Shown here: piece after piece, positions 8,331 to 15,492 of the stretch
Numbering within the stretch: position 1 is the stretch's first letter
Layout: the number at the start of each line of letters is the position of its first letter
From: Bacteroidia bacterium
GTDB taxonomy: Bacteria > Bacteroidota > Bacteroidia > Bacteroidales > Paludibacteraceae
Direction: 5' to 3'
Length of the DNA: 64,000 bases
Assembly: GCA_009929375.1 (NCBI GenBank)
Contig: SAAO01000013.1
Span: 1 to 64,000, forward strand
Position numbers and translations under genes: made by a program
Notes under the pieces: generated by a model
The model's input: only the letters and a program-made list of their open reading frames with translations
Databases searched by the model: none
What the model was told of the DNA's origin: nothing

Positions 8331-8798
8331 TTACAGGTGCAACAGGTAACGTCGGATTTGAGGTGATTCGTTTTTTGACAACGAATAATTCAATTCACCA
8401 TCACTCAAACGATACATTAGTGTACTTTTTATAGTATGATTCCGGTAAAGTACCAAACAAACTTTATTGGCAAAGTATGTACCACCTATTAATAGATTTA
8501 CCCTGTCTGAACTGCGGATTTTCCACACTGGATCCTCAGACAAATATCCTTCAAAATACCGTTCTAATGTGCGAACGCTATATCCACTCGACAAACTAAT
8601 TTGTTCATACGTTTGCTTACCTACTATCCAATCACGAAACCAGACAAAACGATTCTGTTTACTAATCCATGGATTGGTTCGGGTGAATAGCAGGCCACAA
8701 TTCTTACACTTGAAACGTTGTTTGTAGTCTCGTTGCCCCCAACGAATTACATCCAAACTTTGGCAACCCCAACACCTTGTTTTTCTTTTTTTTGACAT
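8331..8798 (-). pseudogene. Truncated, inactive transposase (IS256-like, Zn-binding variant)
   Basis: This frame encodes the N-terminal part of a transposase: a zinc ribbon (CWGC...CKNCGLLF), a helix-turn-helix-like segment (YEQISLSSGYSVRTLERYF) and the beginning of the catalytic core. I start it at ATG 8798 (MSKKRKTR), because the longer frame runs through a terminator hairpin. As I recall, the core normally reads DGTYF and supplies the first catalytic Asp. Here it reads GGTYF. The protein ends after 155 residues, about half the family length, and the last 20 or so residues (after DGEL) no longer look like transposase. Both changes make it dead. I could not identify its terminal inverted repeats. 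Confidence 0.7.
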
Positions 8799-8800
8799 AT

Positions 8801-8835
8801 TAAAAAAGTTTATTGAAACGAATTTCAATAAACTT
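8801..8835 (-). terminator. Terminator hairpin just upstream of the transposase start
   Basis: A perfect 13-bp inverted repeat (8806-8818 and 8823-8835) encloses a 4-nt loop that reads UUCG in minus-strand RNA. It is followed on that strand by six T, and then within a few bases by the transposase ATG at 8798. Such a structure would stop transcripts entering the element from outside, as is known for several insertion sequences. Confidence 0.7.
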
Positions 8836-9186
8836 CTTATATCTCACAACTAATCAGCAAATTACATTAGGGTTCACCAACCATTTTTGTCTATTATACC
8901 TATTTTAATAAGTTTAGATTTCTTATCAGTAGAGGTCATAACGTAGAATAAATTGTGATAAAATATCTTCTAAGTTACTGATTTATAATGATATGTAAAA
9001 ATGTTTTAGAGATTATTTTGCTGATAATCAGCATGTTCTTTTATTGGGTTCAACCCTTAATTCGCATTAAATATACAGGCTTACTTTTAATCCTGATAGA
9101 GTTACTTGTTAAATATCTACACCTACTTTAAAATTCTACACTTATACTCAGGCAAAAACAACACCTACTTTCGAAAAATCATCATT
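8836..9186. other. 351-bp AT-rich gap, no gene found
   Basis: This stretch lies between the transposase remnant and the methyltransferase gene. It is AT-rich and lacks a credible frame, because the 93-codon frame at 9106-9387 is the antisense shadow of the methyltransferase. GGGTT-C-AACCC near 9049-9059 is a short perfect palindrome that could be an old element end, but I found no inverted partner. Confidence 0.5.
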
Positions 9187-10362
9187 TCACTGAGTTATTT
9201 TCTTTGTGCTAATGATATAATACTTCTCGTCAAGCATTTTGCATGCAAAAATATAGTCGTCGCCACCATCTTTAATGCCGGTCTTTTTGCGAAGTATTTC
9301 TACACTGTCGGGGTAATTACGAACAGCGATATTGGCTTTTGGAGTTTCGGCTTTAATATTTTTCAGTTCCTGTTTCGAATGTCCTGATACTTTTACGATT
9401 TCAAAAACCCTACCCGGGAAATCCGTTATAATTTCATCCGAAGTATATAAATGCGTGTGTGGATGTAGTTTTTGGAGGTTGAAATATGCTGCCACAAGCC
9501 TGAAAGCCCCCGCTTTCATTATCGAGCTATTGGGTTCGTACAGATATTTTCCGGTGTGTGAGGCAAATAGAGGCATTGATGCGCTTTCGTCTTCGTTGCC
9601 GAAACTGAATGTTTGCCGGCTATCCTTTGCAAAATTCTGAGTAATGATTTGTGTGTTCCCCTCAAAGCCTCGTTCCATAATGGCCAGCAACTCTTTACAC
9701 TCATTATCCACCGATAGTATATGAATTTCGCTGATGTGTGTAAGATCCTTCTGAAGTTGCGAAATATCGAGCATGGGCGACAGTTTGATCATTACTTTTG
9801 GCGCTTTAGTCAGCAATGTATTTTTCAGTGCCGATACATCCGGCTCACAATCGGCTAATCGGAAAACCTTTTGCCCGCCATGTCCGCGCCTTGCCGGATC
9901 GAGAAAAATCATGTCCACTCCGGGCATATCCTGCACGAAATCCACCGCATCGCCATTGAAAACAGTAATATGCGACAAACCCAGAATCCCGAAATTATGT
10001 GTGGCAATATCGCAAAGTTCGGTTTGTCGTTCCACATAAAATGCTTTTTCAAACTTTGCAGCTATAAATGCCATGTCGATTCCAAAACCACCCGTGAGGT
10101 CGGCAAAGCAATGTCCGCTGCAAAGTTCTGCTTTGTAACGGGCCGTAATTTCGGACGACGATTGTTCTAATGACAATTGCGCAGGATAATGTAAAAGCGG
10201 ATTTTGATAAAAAGAAGGAATTTTATTCTTTACTTTTTGCCTCCCCGCAATTTGCCGCAAAGCAAAAGCCATATCCACTTCAGGATATCGCGCTGCCTGA
10301 AGTGCCAGTTTTTGCACATCATCGTCGCTGTGATCGGCTATAAATTGCTGAGTAGGGGACAT
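9187..10362 (-). CDS. Class I SAM-dependent methyltransferase, PG_1098-like with THUMP-like domain
   Basis: The protein has 391 residues and three parts. An N-terminal helical ferredoxin-like region comes first. A Rossmann methyltransferase core follows, with FADLTGGFGIDMAFIA (about 87-102) as the SAM-binding loop and FLDPARRG (about 152-159) as the motif IV equivalent. A C-terminal THUMP-like domain begins near residue 300. DPARR is characteristic of this Bacteroidota family, represented by Porphyromonas PG_1098. The family is thought to act on RNA, but its substrate is not established. It is transcribed with, or just after, the Crp/Fnr gene, 105 bases upstream. The start MSPTQQF fits family N-termini. 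Confidence 0.8.
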   Translation of the reverse strand: MSPTQQFIADHSDDDVQKLALQAARYPEVDMAFALRQIAGRQKVKNKIPSFYQNPLLHYPAQLSLEQSSSEITARYKAELCSGHCFADLTGGFGIDMAFIAAKFEKAFYVERQTELCDIATHNFGILGLSHITVFNGDAVDFVQDMPGVDMIFLDPARRGHGGQKVFRLADCEPDVSALKNTLLTKAPKVMIKLSPMLDISQLQKDLTHISEIHILSVDNECKELLAIMERGFEGNTQIITQNFAKDSRQTFSFGNEDESASMPLFASHTGKYLYEPNSSIMKAGAFRLVAAYFNLQKLHPHTHLYTSDEIITDFPGRVFEIVKVSGHSKQELKNIKAETPKANIAVRNYPDSVEILRKKTGIKDGGDDYIFACKMLDEKYYIISTKKITQ

Positions 10363-10432
10363 AGAACAGAATTTTTTGTTTATTAGGAAAAGAAGTTACT
10401 TATGTGATATGAGAATCTGCTTTGCGTCCTCA

Positions 10433-10460
10433 AAATCTTCAAATCTTCAAATCTTCAAAT
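10433..10460. repeat. 8-bp tandem repeat (AAATCTTC x3.5)
   Basis: Three full copies of AAATCTTC and a half copy lie between the Crp/Fnr stop and the methyltransferase start. A second 8-bp tandem array of different sequence occurs at 16447-16470. No function is evident. It is probably slippage-prone intergenic DNA. Confidence 0.7.
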
Positions 10461-10467
10461 AAAAGAA

Positions 10468-11130
10468 TCAAACGAGCAGTTCTTTCAGCTTTTTCATATC
10501 AAGCACCTTGTACTCTTTTTTATTGACCTCAATCACCCCATCTTCAATCATTTCAGACAGACTTCGGGCAAGCGAAGGGCGTGCCACACCAAAAAATTCA
10601 GCCAGTTCAGTCTGGTTGCGGTTAATGCGGAAGGTATTACCCTCCACATCGGCCTGTTCGAGCAGAAAATGAGCAATTTTTCCTTTTATGGTTTTTATGG
10701 AAAGCAACTGCAGTCGGTTGGTCAGAAACTGTGTACGGTTGGCATTATGTTTCAGAAACTGCTGCATAAAATCGGGATGCGTGGTCATAAGGCGCATCAC
10801 CTCATCTTTGGGTATGCGAAGAATTTCCACATCCTCTATGGCTGTTACATCTACCGGAAAGCGGTTGTTGCTCGAAAAAATAAAAGCCGGTGCCAGCGGA
10901 CGTGGAGCGTTGATTATTTCTACGCCCAGTAAATTGCCGTTTTCGGTTATCATTTCGGTTTTTACCGAGCCTGTCATCAGTATGTAGAGGGCATCGCACA
11001 GATCACCTTGTCGGAAAATAACAGCATTTTTATTGTATGCTTTAATGCTGTATTTCAGATCCGAAGGGAATATATTGTCGCCTTCTTCTATATTGTTGAA
11101 ATCGCTCCACTCGGGATCTATTTTGTTCAT
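10468..11130 (-). CDS. Crp/Fnr family transcriptional regulator, candidate regulator of the hcp cluster
   Basis: This 220-residue protein has a cyclic-nucleotide-binding-like beta-roll (about 25-115) and a long dimerisation helix. A C-terminal winged helix follows, with QTELAEFFGVARPSLARSLSEM as the helix-turn-helix. The recognition helix RPSLARSL differs from that of FNR and lacks the FNR cysteine set, so it is not an oxygen-sensing FNR. Crp/Fnr proteins of the HcpR type control hcp in several anaerobes, Porphyromonas among them. The hcp gene cluster lies 4 kb away and carries a Crp-like palindrome (14947-14970), so this is the best local candidate for its regulator. The signal bound is unknown. 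The assignment to hcp control is inference from proximity and family. Confidence 0.85.
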   Translation of the reverse strand: MNKIDPEWSDFNNIEEGDNIFPSDLKYSIKAYNKNAVIFRQGDLCDALYILMTGSVKTEMITENGNLLGVEIINAPRPLAPAFIFSSNNRFPVDVTAIEDVEILRIPKDEVMRLMTTHPDFMQQFLKHNANRTQFLTNRLQLLSIKTIKGKIAHFLLEQADVEGNTFRINRNQTELAEFFGVARPSLARSLSEMIEDGVIEVNKKEYKVLDMKKLKELLV

Positions 11131-11140
11131 AATTAATTTA

Positions 11141-11212
11141 GTTGATAATGGACAATTGACAGTTGATAATTGAAAATTGTCAACTGTGCATTATCAATTG
11201 TCCATTGTTAAC
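11141..11212. repeat. Long imperfect inverted repeat (GATAATGGACAATTGA type)
   Basis: The two arms share GGACAATTGA and CAGTTGA and can fold over most of 72 bases. AT-rich repeats of this kind (ACAATTGATAATTG-like) are common between genes in Bacteroidota. The right arm overlaps the 3' end of trmO, which ends inside it. A related fragment lies at 24699-24740. Confidence 0.7.
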
Positions 11213-11881
11213 TGTTTTTACCGATAATATATTATTCTCCACACAAAATTTTATATCAAATCCGGCAAAAGGCATTCCGTACACTCTTTCAGGATCGTTC
11301 TGATACGATGGTCGCGGATCGTGAGCCAGAATTTCAAGTAAGGCTTGCCGGTGCTCAGTTGGAATTTGTTGCAAAAGATCTTCGGGAAAATCTACTTCAA
11401 GCGTATAATTTTCGCTTTCACGGGCAAAACCACCCGAAGCTTCGGGATGTGAGTCGGAATAAGTGATATAGGGCTTGATATCGAAAATCGGTGTGTTGTG
11501 CATAAGGTCGGCTCCGCGTACATGCAGCAATGGACCGAGCGTAGGATGCATTTCCACTGATTCGAGCACAACCGACGACAAACCCAGCGAATTAGGACGA
11601 AAGGGCGAACGTGTGGCAAAAACGCCCATTCGCTTATTGCCTCCCAAACGTGGCGGACGCACTGTAGCCGACCAGCCTTTGTTCACTGCTTCTGAAAATT
11701 GCCAGATAAGCCACAGATGCGAAAAACCTTCGATACCACGGATAGCTTCAGCCTTACGATATTCCGGTTCAAATACAATTGTTCCCCTGAGTGTTGCCAC
11801 AATGCCACTCTGACGCGGTATGCCGAATTTTGTAGGAAAATCGGTGCGGATATGTGCTATGGGTTTAATCTCAAAGGTCAT
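11180..11881 (-). CDS. trmO: tRNA (N6-threonylcarbamoyladenosine37-N6)-methyltransferase TrmO
   Basis: This 233-residue protein belongs to the TsaA/YaeB (TrmO) family. TrmO uses SAM to methylate N6 of threonylcarbamoyl-A37 in ANN-decoding tRNAs. The opening IKPIAHIRTDFPTKFGIPRQSG, the core EGFSHLWLIWQF, and RSPFRPNSLGLS are the family signatures. A C-terminal domain follows from about residue 150 and ends with FDIKF. The last nine residues (NNGQLIMHS) are encoded by the arm of an intergenic inverted repeat and are probably a recent extension without function. It follows the HAD gene by 17 bases on the same strand, so the two are likely co-transcribed. Confidence 0.9.
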   Translation of the reverse strand: MTFEIKPIAHIRTDFPTKFGIPRQSGIVATLRGTIVFEPEYRKAEAIRGIEGFSHLWLIWQFSEAVNKGWSATVRPPRLGGNKRMGVFATRSPFRPNSLGLSSVVLESVEMHPTLGPLLHVRGADLMHNTPIFDIKPYITYSDSHPEASGGFARESENYTLEVDFPEDLLQQIPTEHRQALLEILAHDPRPSYQNDPERVYGMPFAGFDIKFCVENNILSVKTVNNGQLIMHS

Positions 11882-11898
11882 TTTTGAAAAATAATTTT

Positions 11899-12552
11899 TC
11901 AGTCAACGCTGAATAAATGCCCGACGGCTTCAGGATTCAGATCCTCAGGCGAAGCAAGTAATAAATCGGGCAGGAGCGAAGCGAGTTTTTCAGGAGCAGT
12001 AAGTCCCCAACTCACAGCAATTACAGGAATGTGCACTTTTTTCATGGCCAGCACATCGCGCGTTTCGTCGCCCACATAAATCACATCTTTTTTATGGATT
12101 TTTTCCTTTTTCAATAATGCTGTGATGGATATATCCTTTCCTAACAATTTCCGACCGCTGTACACAAAGCTGAATAATCCGCGTAAATGGTTATGATCCA
12201 GAAAATCTTCGACATTAGCTTTCGAGTTCGAAGTTAGAATCCCCAGTTTGTAACCATGATTTCGCAACGAGCGAAGCGCATTTTCCATACCTTTTACAGG
12301 CTCAATATGCGGAATATGTTTGCCCAACTCCCGACGAATACGGTACACAAGCAGAAAAAGTTTGAAAGGCGTAATGCCATAGGTCTTGAAAAACTTCTGT
12401 GGATTTCGCGAACTCAGTATTTCACGTGCTTCGTGCTGTACAGGTTTACAATTGTACTTTGGAGCAATTTTGTTGTAAATTTCCACTGCCAGATCGACAC
12501 TGTCGACCAGTGTACCATCGAAATCGAAGATGATATATTTTTGAGTTGTCAT
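11899..12552 (-). CDS. HAD-superfamily hydrolase, phosphoglycolate phosphatase-like
   Basis: This 217-residue HAD phosphatase has a helical cap (subclass I). Motif I is DFDGTLVDS (nucleophile Asp10, acid Asp12). Motif II is the LTSNSK region near residue 107. The motif III Lys lies in the KLLGKDI region, and motif IV is YVGDETRD. The cap spans about 18-85. Members of this group dephosphorylate small metabolites such as phosphoglycolate, and the substrate here cannot be told from the sequence. It is the first gene of a minus-strand set leading into trmO, with a repeat-rich 588-bp region upstream. Confidence 0.8.
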   Translation of the reverse strand: MTTQKYIIFDFDGTLVDSVDLAVEIYNKIAPKYNCKPVQHEAREILSSRNPQKFFKTYGITPFKLFLLVYRIRRELGKHIPHIEPVKGMENALRSLRNHGYKLGILTSNSKANVEDFLDHNHLRGLFSFVYSGRKLLGKDISITALLKKEKIHKKDVIYVGDETRDVLAMKKVHIPVIAVSWGLTAPEKLASLLPDLLLASPEDLNPEAVGHLFSVD

Positions 12553-13140
12553 TTATTTATTTTGTGTCCGGTGTCCGGTGTTCTGTCGTTTGGTTGATTG
12601 GTTAATTAGTTAATTAGTTAACTTGTTGATTAGTTGATCTGCAAATTATTAAATCAACATTTGATGTTCATCCCGGGTATCATCACATCAATACTGCCCC
12701 AAACCCCCTAAAGGGGAGCTGTAACTTTGTGCAAATGTATATTATTTGTACAATCTTCACATCCCCACATCATCACATCACCTCATCAATACATCACCAT
12801 ACTTTTCTGCAAATTTAAAAAAATACTTTCAACAATCTATCTTTTACTGTTTGCTGCAGAACATAAATTCACTGATTTAATGCATTTTTCATGTTTTAAT
12901 CTATCTGAATACAAGTGCTTTTGCGATTTTACTAAATAGTCATTAATTGTTGTTAGCAATTCAGTAAAACATGATTTTGAATAAGAAATCGTTCTGACTT
13001 TTTATAGACAATATAATTTCGCTCCTAACGGAGCTCTCAAAAACACTGTACAATCAACATCTCTACCATAATGTCGCTTCTCCGAAGCTAAGAAATTGCT
13101 CCGTTAGGAGCATAATTATGGTAGTTATCATAGCCGTCTG
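12553..13140. repeat. 588-bp repeat-rich intergenic region
   Basis: No credible gene is present; the 70-codon frame at 12727-12939 is low complexity. From left to right it holds GTGTCCG direct repeats (12560-12585) and GTTAATTA/GTTGATTA-type tandem units (12592-12640). Next come a CCCCT/AGGGG palindrome (12705-12716) and an ACATC/TCATCAC tandem tract (12757-12798). A REP-like element follows (13021-13124). Sister copies of the first three lie around 14.7-14.9 kb and 18.3 kb. This looks like an accumulation site of short intergenic repeats. Confidence 0.65.
13021..13124. repeat. REP-like element with GCTCCTAACGGAGC inverted pair
   Basis: GCTCCTAACGGAGC at 13021-13034 returns in inverted orientation at 13098-13111. 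Each copy is itself a hairpin (GCTCC/GGAGC, loop TAAC or GTTA). A second inverted pair, CTACCATAAT at 13063-13072 and its complement at 13115-13124, crosses the first. The paired, self-palindromic design is that of REP/BIME-type elements, which are mobilised by TnpA-REP (RAYT) transposases elsewhere. No such gene is in the window. Confidence 0.65.
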
Positions 13141-13725
13141 CTAAACAATCTTATCATCGATCACAATATTATATTTGCTTAGCAAACCTGCCAGTCCATA
13201 CATTGAGAAACGCGCTTTTTTGATTTTATTACTTTCCGGATCGATACAATAATGCATGGCTGTACTGAAGTCGGCCTGTATCAGATTTGTGTTTTCGAAG
13301 ACTGCACCTGATAAATCACATTGTTCAAACACTGCATTCTGAAGGTCACATTCACTGAAATCGCATTCCTGAAGGTTTGAGTTTCTGAAAATGGTTTTCT
13401 TTATTTTGCAACCATAAAATACCGAGTGCTGTAGCTGACAGTTTTCGAACCTGAACGAAAGCCCCGCTTGATGACATTCATCGAAACGCAGGCCGAGCAT
13501 TTTACAATTGTTGAAAATCACATCTCTCAAAGCTGTTTTTTGTAGCTTTGCCACACTCAGGTCGCAATCCACAAATCTGCAATCGATAAACATACATTCC
13601 GATAAGTCATTGCCCGATAAACTAAGACACCGGAATGTACAATTTTCATATTCTCCTTTCTTCAGTTCGTTCTCGCTATTATCTTTGCGTTCAAATGTTT
13701 GGTCGTAAAAATATGATTCAGTCAT
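13141..13725 (-). CDS. Pentapeptide-repeat protein
   Basis: The protein has 194 residues, most of them in tandem pentapeptide repeats of the A(D/N)LxX type, for example CDFSECDLQNAVFEQCDLSG at about 125-145. Such repeats fold into a right-handed quadrilateral beta-helix. Cysteines are frequent at the repeat corners. There is no signal peptide, so it should be cytoplasmic. Some family members mimic DNA and protect gyrase (Qnr, MfpA), but many have no known role, and nothing here identifies a gyrase-protecting type. It stands alone, downstream of nothing on its strand. Its stop codon lies 16 bases from the REP-like element. Confidence 0.85.
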   Translation of the reverse strand: MTESYFYDQTFERKDNSENELKKGEYENCTFRCLSLSGNDLSECMFIDCRFVDCDLSVAKLQKTALRDVIFNNCKMLGLRFDECHQAGLSFRFENCQLQHSVFYGCKIKKTIFRNSNLQECDFSECDLQNAVFEQCDLSGAVFENTNLIQADFSTAMHYCIDPESNKIKKARFSMYGLAGLLSKYNIVIDDKIV

Positions 13726-13914
13726 TTAAATAGTGTGGATAAGTTCAACTGTTTATTTATTGTTGCAAAAGTAGTTCATATTTTCAATTCTCATCATGCA
13801 TTTTAAACATTAAACAGGATATTTGAGTGCCATTTCAGTTAGGAATATTTATATTTTTCGCCAAAACAATTATTTTCTGTAATTTTGTAACTCAATTTTC
13901 AATTATATCTCAAT

Positions 13915-14646
13915 ATGTTAAAACTGATATCGATTCCATTCTCAATACTGGCCTACTTTTTATTTTTCCTTTATATCACTATTCTTCACCCGATAAGTGT
14001 GTTTACTTTTCGTGTTTTTGGTTACGAAGCGCACAAAAAGACCATTGATGCACTGTACTTTCTCCTGTTAAGTGTGATATACTCTCTTTTTTCAACAGCC
14101 AGAATTGATTTTCGGACGCCAATTCCCGAAGGTAAACCCATTATTTTTGTGGCTAACCACCAGAGCCTGTTCGACATTATGACTATGGGTTGGTTTCTGC
14201 GCCGCTATCACCCCAAATATGTGAGCAAAATTGAATTGGGACGCAATATTCCCAGCATTTCGTACAACCTGCGTCATGGCGGTTCTGTTCTTATCGACCG
14301 CAAAGATCCCCGTCAGGCGCTTCCGGCGCTTAAACAGATGGGCGAATACATTCAGGAGCACTGTCGTTCGGTGATTATTTACCCCGAAGGTACACGTTCG
14401 CGCGATGGTAAACCCGGACATTTTTCGAACAATGGACTTAAAATTCTTTGCAAATATGCGCCTGATGCACTGGTAGTTCCTGTCACTATTAACAACTCCT
14501 GGCGTGTGTTTCGCTATGGTGGCTTTCCTTTTGGACTTGGATGCCGCATAAAGCTCATTGCCCATGCGCCAATGGCAGCCAAAGATTATCCTTTCAATAC
14601 GCTTTTTGAAAATACAGTACAAGCGATTGTGGACGATATAAAATAA
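13915..14646 (+). CDS. plsC: 1-acyl-sn-glycerol-3-phosphate acyltransferase (PlsC-like)
   Basis: This 243-residue membrane-associated enzyme transfers an acyl chain to lysophosphatidic acid in phospholipid synthesis. Two hydrophobic segments (about 5-30 and 45-60) precede the acyltransferase fold. The HX4D catalytic motif is NHQSLFD (His82, Asp87), and the phosphate-binding motif is YPEGTRSR (about 157-164). Length and motif order are normal for PlsC. It is monocistronic: a terminator follows at 14671-14705, and the upstream gene points the other way. Confidence 0.88.
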   Translation: MLKLISIPFSILAYFLFFLYITILHPISVFTFRVFGYEAHKKTIDALYFLLLSVIYSLFSTARIDFRTPIPEGKPIIFVANHQSLFDIMTMGWFLRRYHPKYVSKIELGRNIPSISYNLRHGGSVLIDRKDPRQALPALKQMGEYIQEHCRSVIIYPEGTRSRDGKPGHFSNNGLKILCKYAPDALVVPVTINNSWRVFRYGGFPFGLGCRIKLIAHAPMAAKDYPFNTLFENTVQAIVDDIK

Positions 14647-14670
14647 TTTTTTCAAAACATAATCCGCAAT

Positions 14671-14705
14671 AAAGAGTCTGATCAACTGGTCAGGCTCTTT
14701 TTTTT
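14671..14705 (+). terminator. Terminator after plsC
   Basis: AAAGAGTCTGA at 14671-14681 pairs with TCAGGCTCTTT at 14690-14700 (one G-U pair), followed by further T. It lies 25 bases after the plsC stop. Confidence 0.85.
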
Positions 14706-14713
14706 GTTTTATC

Positions 14714-14936
14714 ACATCCCCACATCAAGCCTGCCCCAACCCCCTTAAGGGGATGTAAATTACTTTCGTCTCCTAAATTCCTGAAACCCGGAATAATTGC
14801 AAATCACTTTGCATACCACTCTTTAAGCCCCTTTAGAGCCTGTCCCGATTTATCGGGAGGTTTGGGGCTGAGAAGATGAAAAGTGTTTTTTATTCACATC
14901 ATCACATCATCACATCACCACATCATCACCTCATCA
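14714..14936. repeat. Cluster of intergenic palindromes and ATCAC tandem tract
   Basis: CCCCTTAAGGGG at 14741-14752 is nested within ACATCCCC/GGGGATGT (14714-14756). A second element at 14826-14869 has outer AGCCCC/GGGGCT and inner TCCCGAT/ATCGGGA. An ATCACATC-type tandem tract covers about 14894-14936. All three types recur at 12.7-12.8 kb. The tract ends just before the promoter region of the cupin gene. Confidence 0.7.
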
Positions 14937-14946
14937 ACTTTTTTCG

Positions 14947-14995
14947 AAAGTGTAACAACTGTGACACTTTATCCATTTTGGGCTTTATATCTTTG
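14947..14995 (+). promoter_or_regulatory. Crp-type palindrome and -7 box driving the nitrosative-stress cluster
   Basis: A 24-bp palindrome at 14947-14970 has half-sites AAAGTGTnACA, matching at 10 of 12 positions. A -7 box, TATCTTTG, lies at 14988-14995. The palindrome centre is about 33 bases before the centre of the -7 box, hence near -40 from the expected start. That is where a class II Crp/Fnr activator sits. No TTTG is found at -33, which fits an activator-dependent promoter. The start codon of the cupin gene is at 15048. The Crp/Fnr gene at 10468-11130 is the obvious candidate partner. Confidence 0.55.
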
Positions 14996-15047
14996 CAGTA
15001 TCAAAAAACAAAATAATTCTCAAATAAAAATTTCAATACATAAGAAT

Positions 15048-15401
15048 ATGAGCGATTTCAAATTTGCACCCAAACAGGAAAACAAAAATTTTCCAACAGG
15101 CGAAAAGTTTTCAATGACCGAAAAAGTACAATATGCGCAGGGTTCGGTAGTGAGCAAAATTATTATCCGCAATGAACGTGGTAATGTAACCCTTTTCGCA
15201 TTCGACAAAGGTGAGTTCCTCAGCGAACACACAGCTCCTTACGATGCCATTGTACAGGTACTCGACGGTCGCGGACAAGTAGTTATCGATGGAAATCCTT
15301 TTGACCTCGAAACAGGCGAAAGCATTATTATGCCTGCCAATGTTCGTCATGCAGTTGTAGCAACCGAGCAGTTCAAAATGTTGCTAACAATGATTAAGTA
15401 A
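15048..15401 (+). CDS. Small cupin-domain protein, first gene of the hcp cluster
   Basis: The protein has 117 residues and a single cupin beta-barrel. I chose ATG 15048 (MSDFKFAP), because the upstream extension in the ORF track crosses the promoter and a low-complexity tract. Cupin motif 1 is seen as GEFLSEHTAPYDAIVQVLDGRG, and motif 2 as GESIIMPANVRHAV. His57 or so and the C-terminal His keep only part of the usual metal-ligand set, so metal binding is uncertain. Small cupins of this type accompany hcp and DUF438 genes in anaerobes. The role is unknown, and a redox or ligand sensor is possible. It leads a same-strand series of five genes. Confidence 0.85.
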   Translation: MSDFKFAPKQENKNFPTGEKFSMTEKVQYAQGSVVSKIIIRNERGNVTLFAFDKGEFLSEHTAPYDAIVQVLDGRGQVVIDGNPFDLETGESIIMPANVRHAVVATEQFKMLLTMIK

Positions 15402-15412
15402 TTGACCATTTA

Positions 15413-15473
15413 TTCATTTACCATTTACTATTTGGTGTTAAACCGAATATTTAAGTGGTAAATGGTAAATGAA
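15413..15473. repeat. Perfect 16-bp inverted repeat before the ferredoxin gene
   Basis: TTCATTTACCATTTAC (15413-15428) and its exact complement (15458-15473) enclose a 29-nt loop. A third partial copy (GGTAAATGAA) lies at 15480-15489. The right arm contains the ATG at 15469 that opens the longest frame. That argues that translation of the ferredoxin really begins at 15493. No T-run follows, so it is not a terminator. Confidence 0.7.
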
Positions 15474-15492
15474 AAAACTGGTAAATGAATTT

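Noticed and set aside
12727-12939. 70-codon frame in the repeat-rich gap
   Set aside because: The start lies in the ACATC/TCATCAC tract, and the protein has no motif or suitable codon structure.
13141-13725. Pentapeptide-repeat protein as a Qnr-type gyrase protector
   Set aside because: The repeats are general and shared by many unrelated proteins. No Qnr-specific loop pattern can be recognised.
12757-14936. ATCAC-type tandem tracts as a CRISPR array
   Set aside because: Repeats are 5-9 bases with no regular spacers and no cas genes. They are simple sequence tracts.
15469-15492. Longer start for the ferredoxin protein at 15469
   Set aside because: The ATG is in the arm of a 16-bp inverted repeat, and MKRTIIRIDEELCNGC at 15493 fits related N-termini better.
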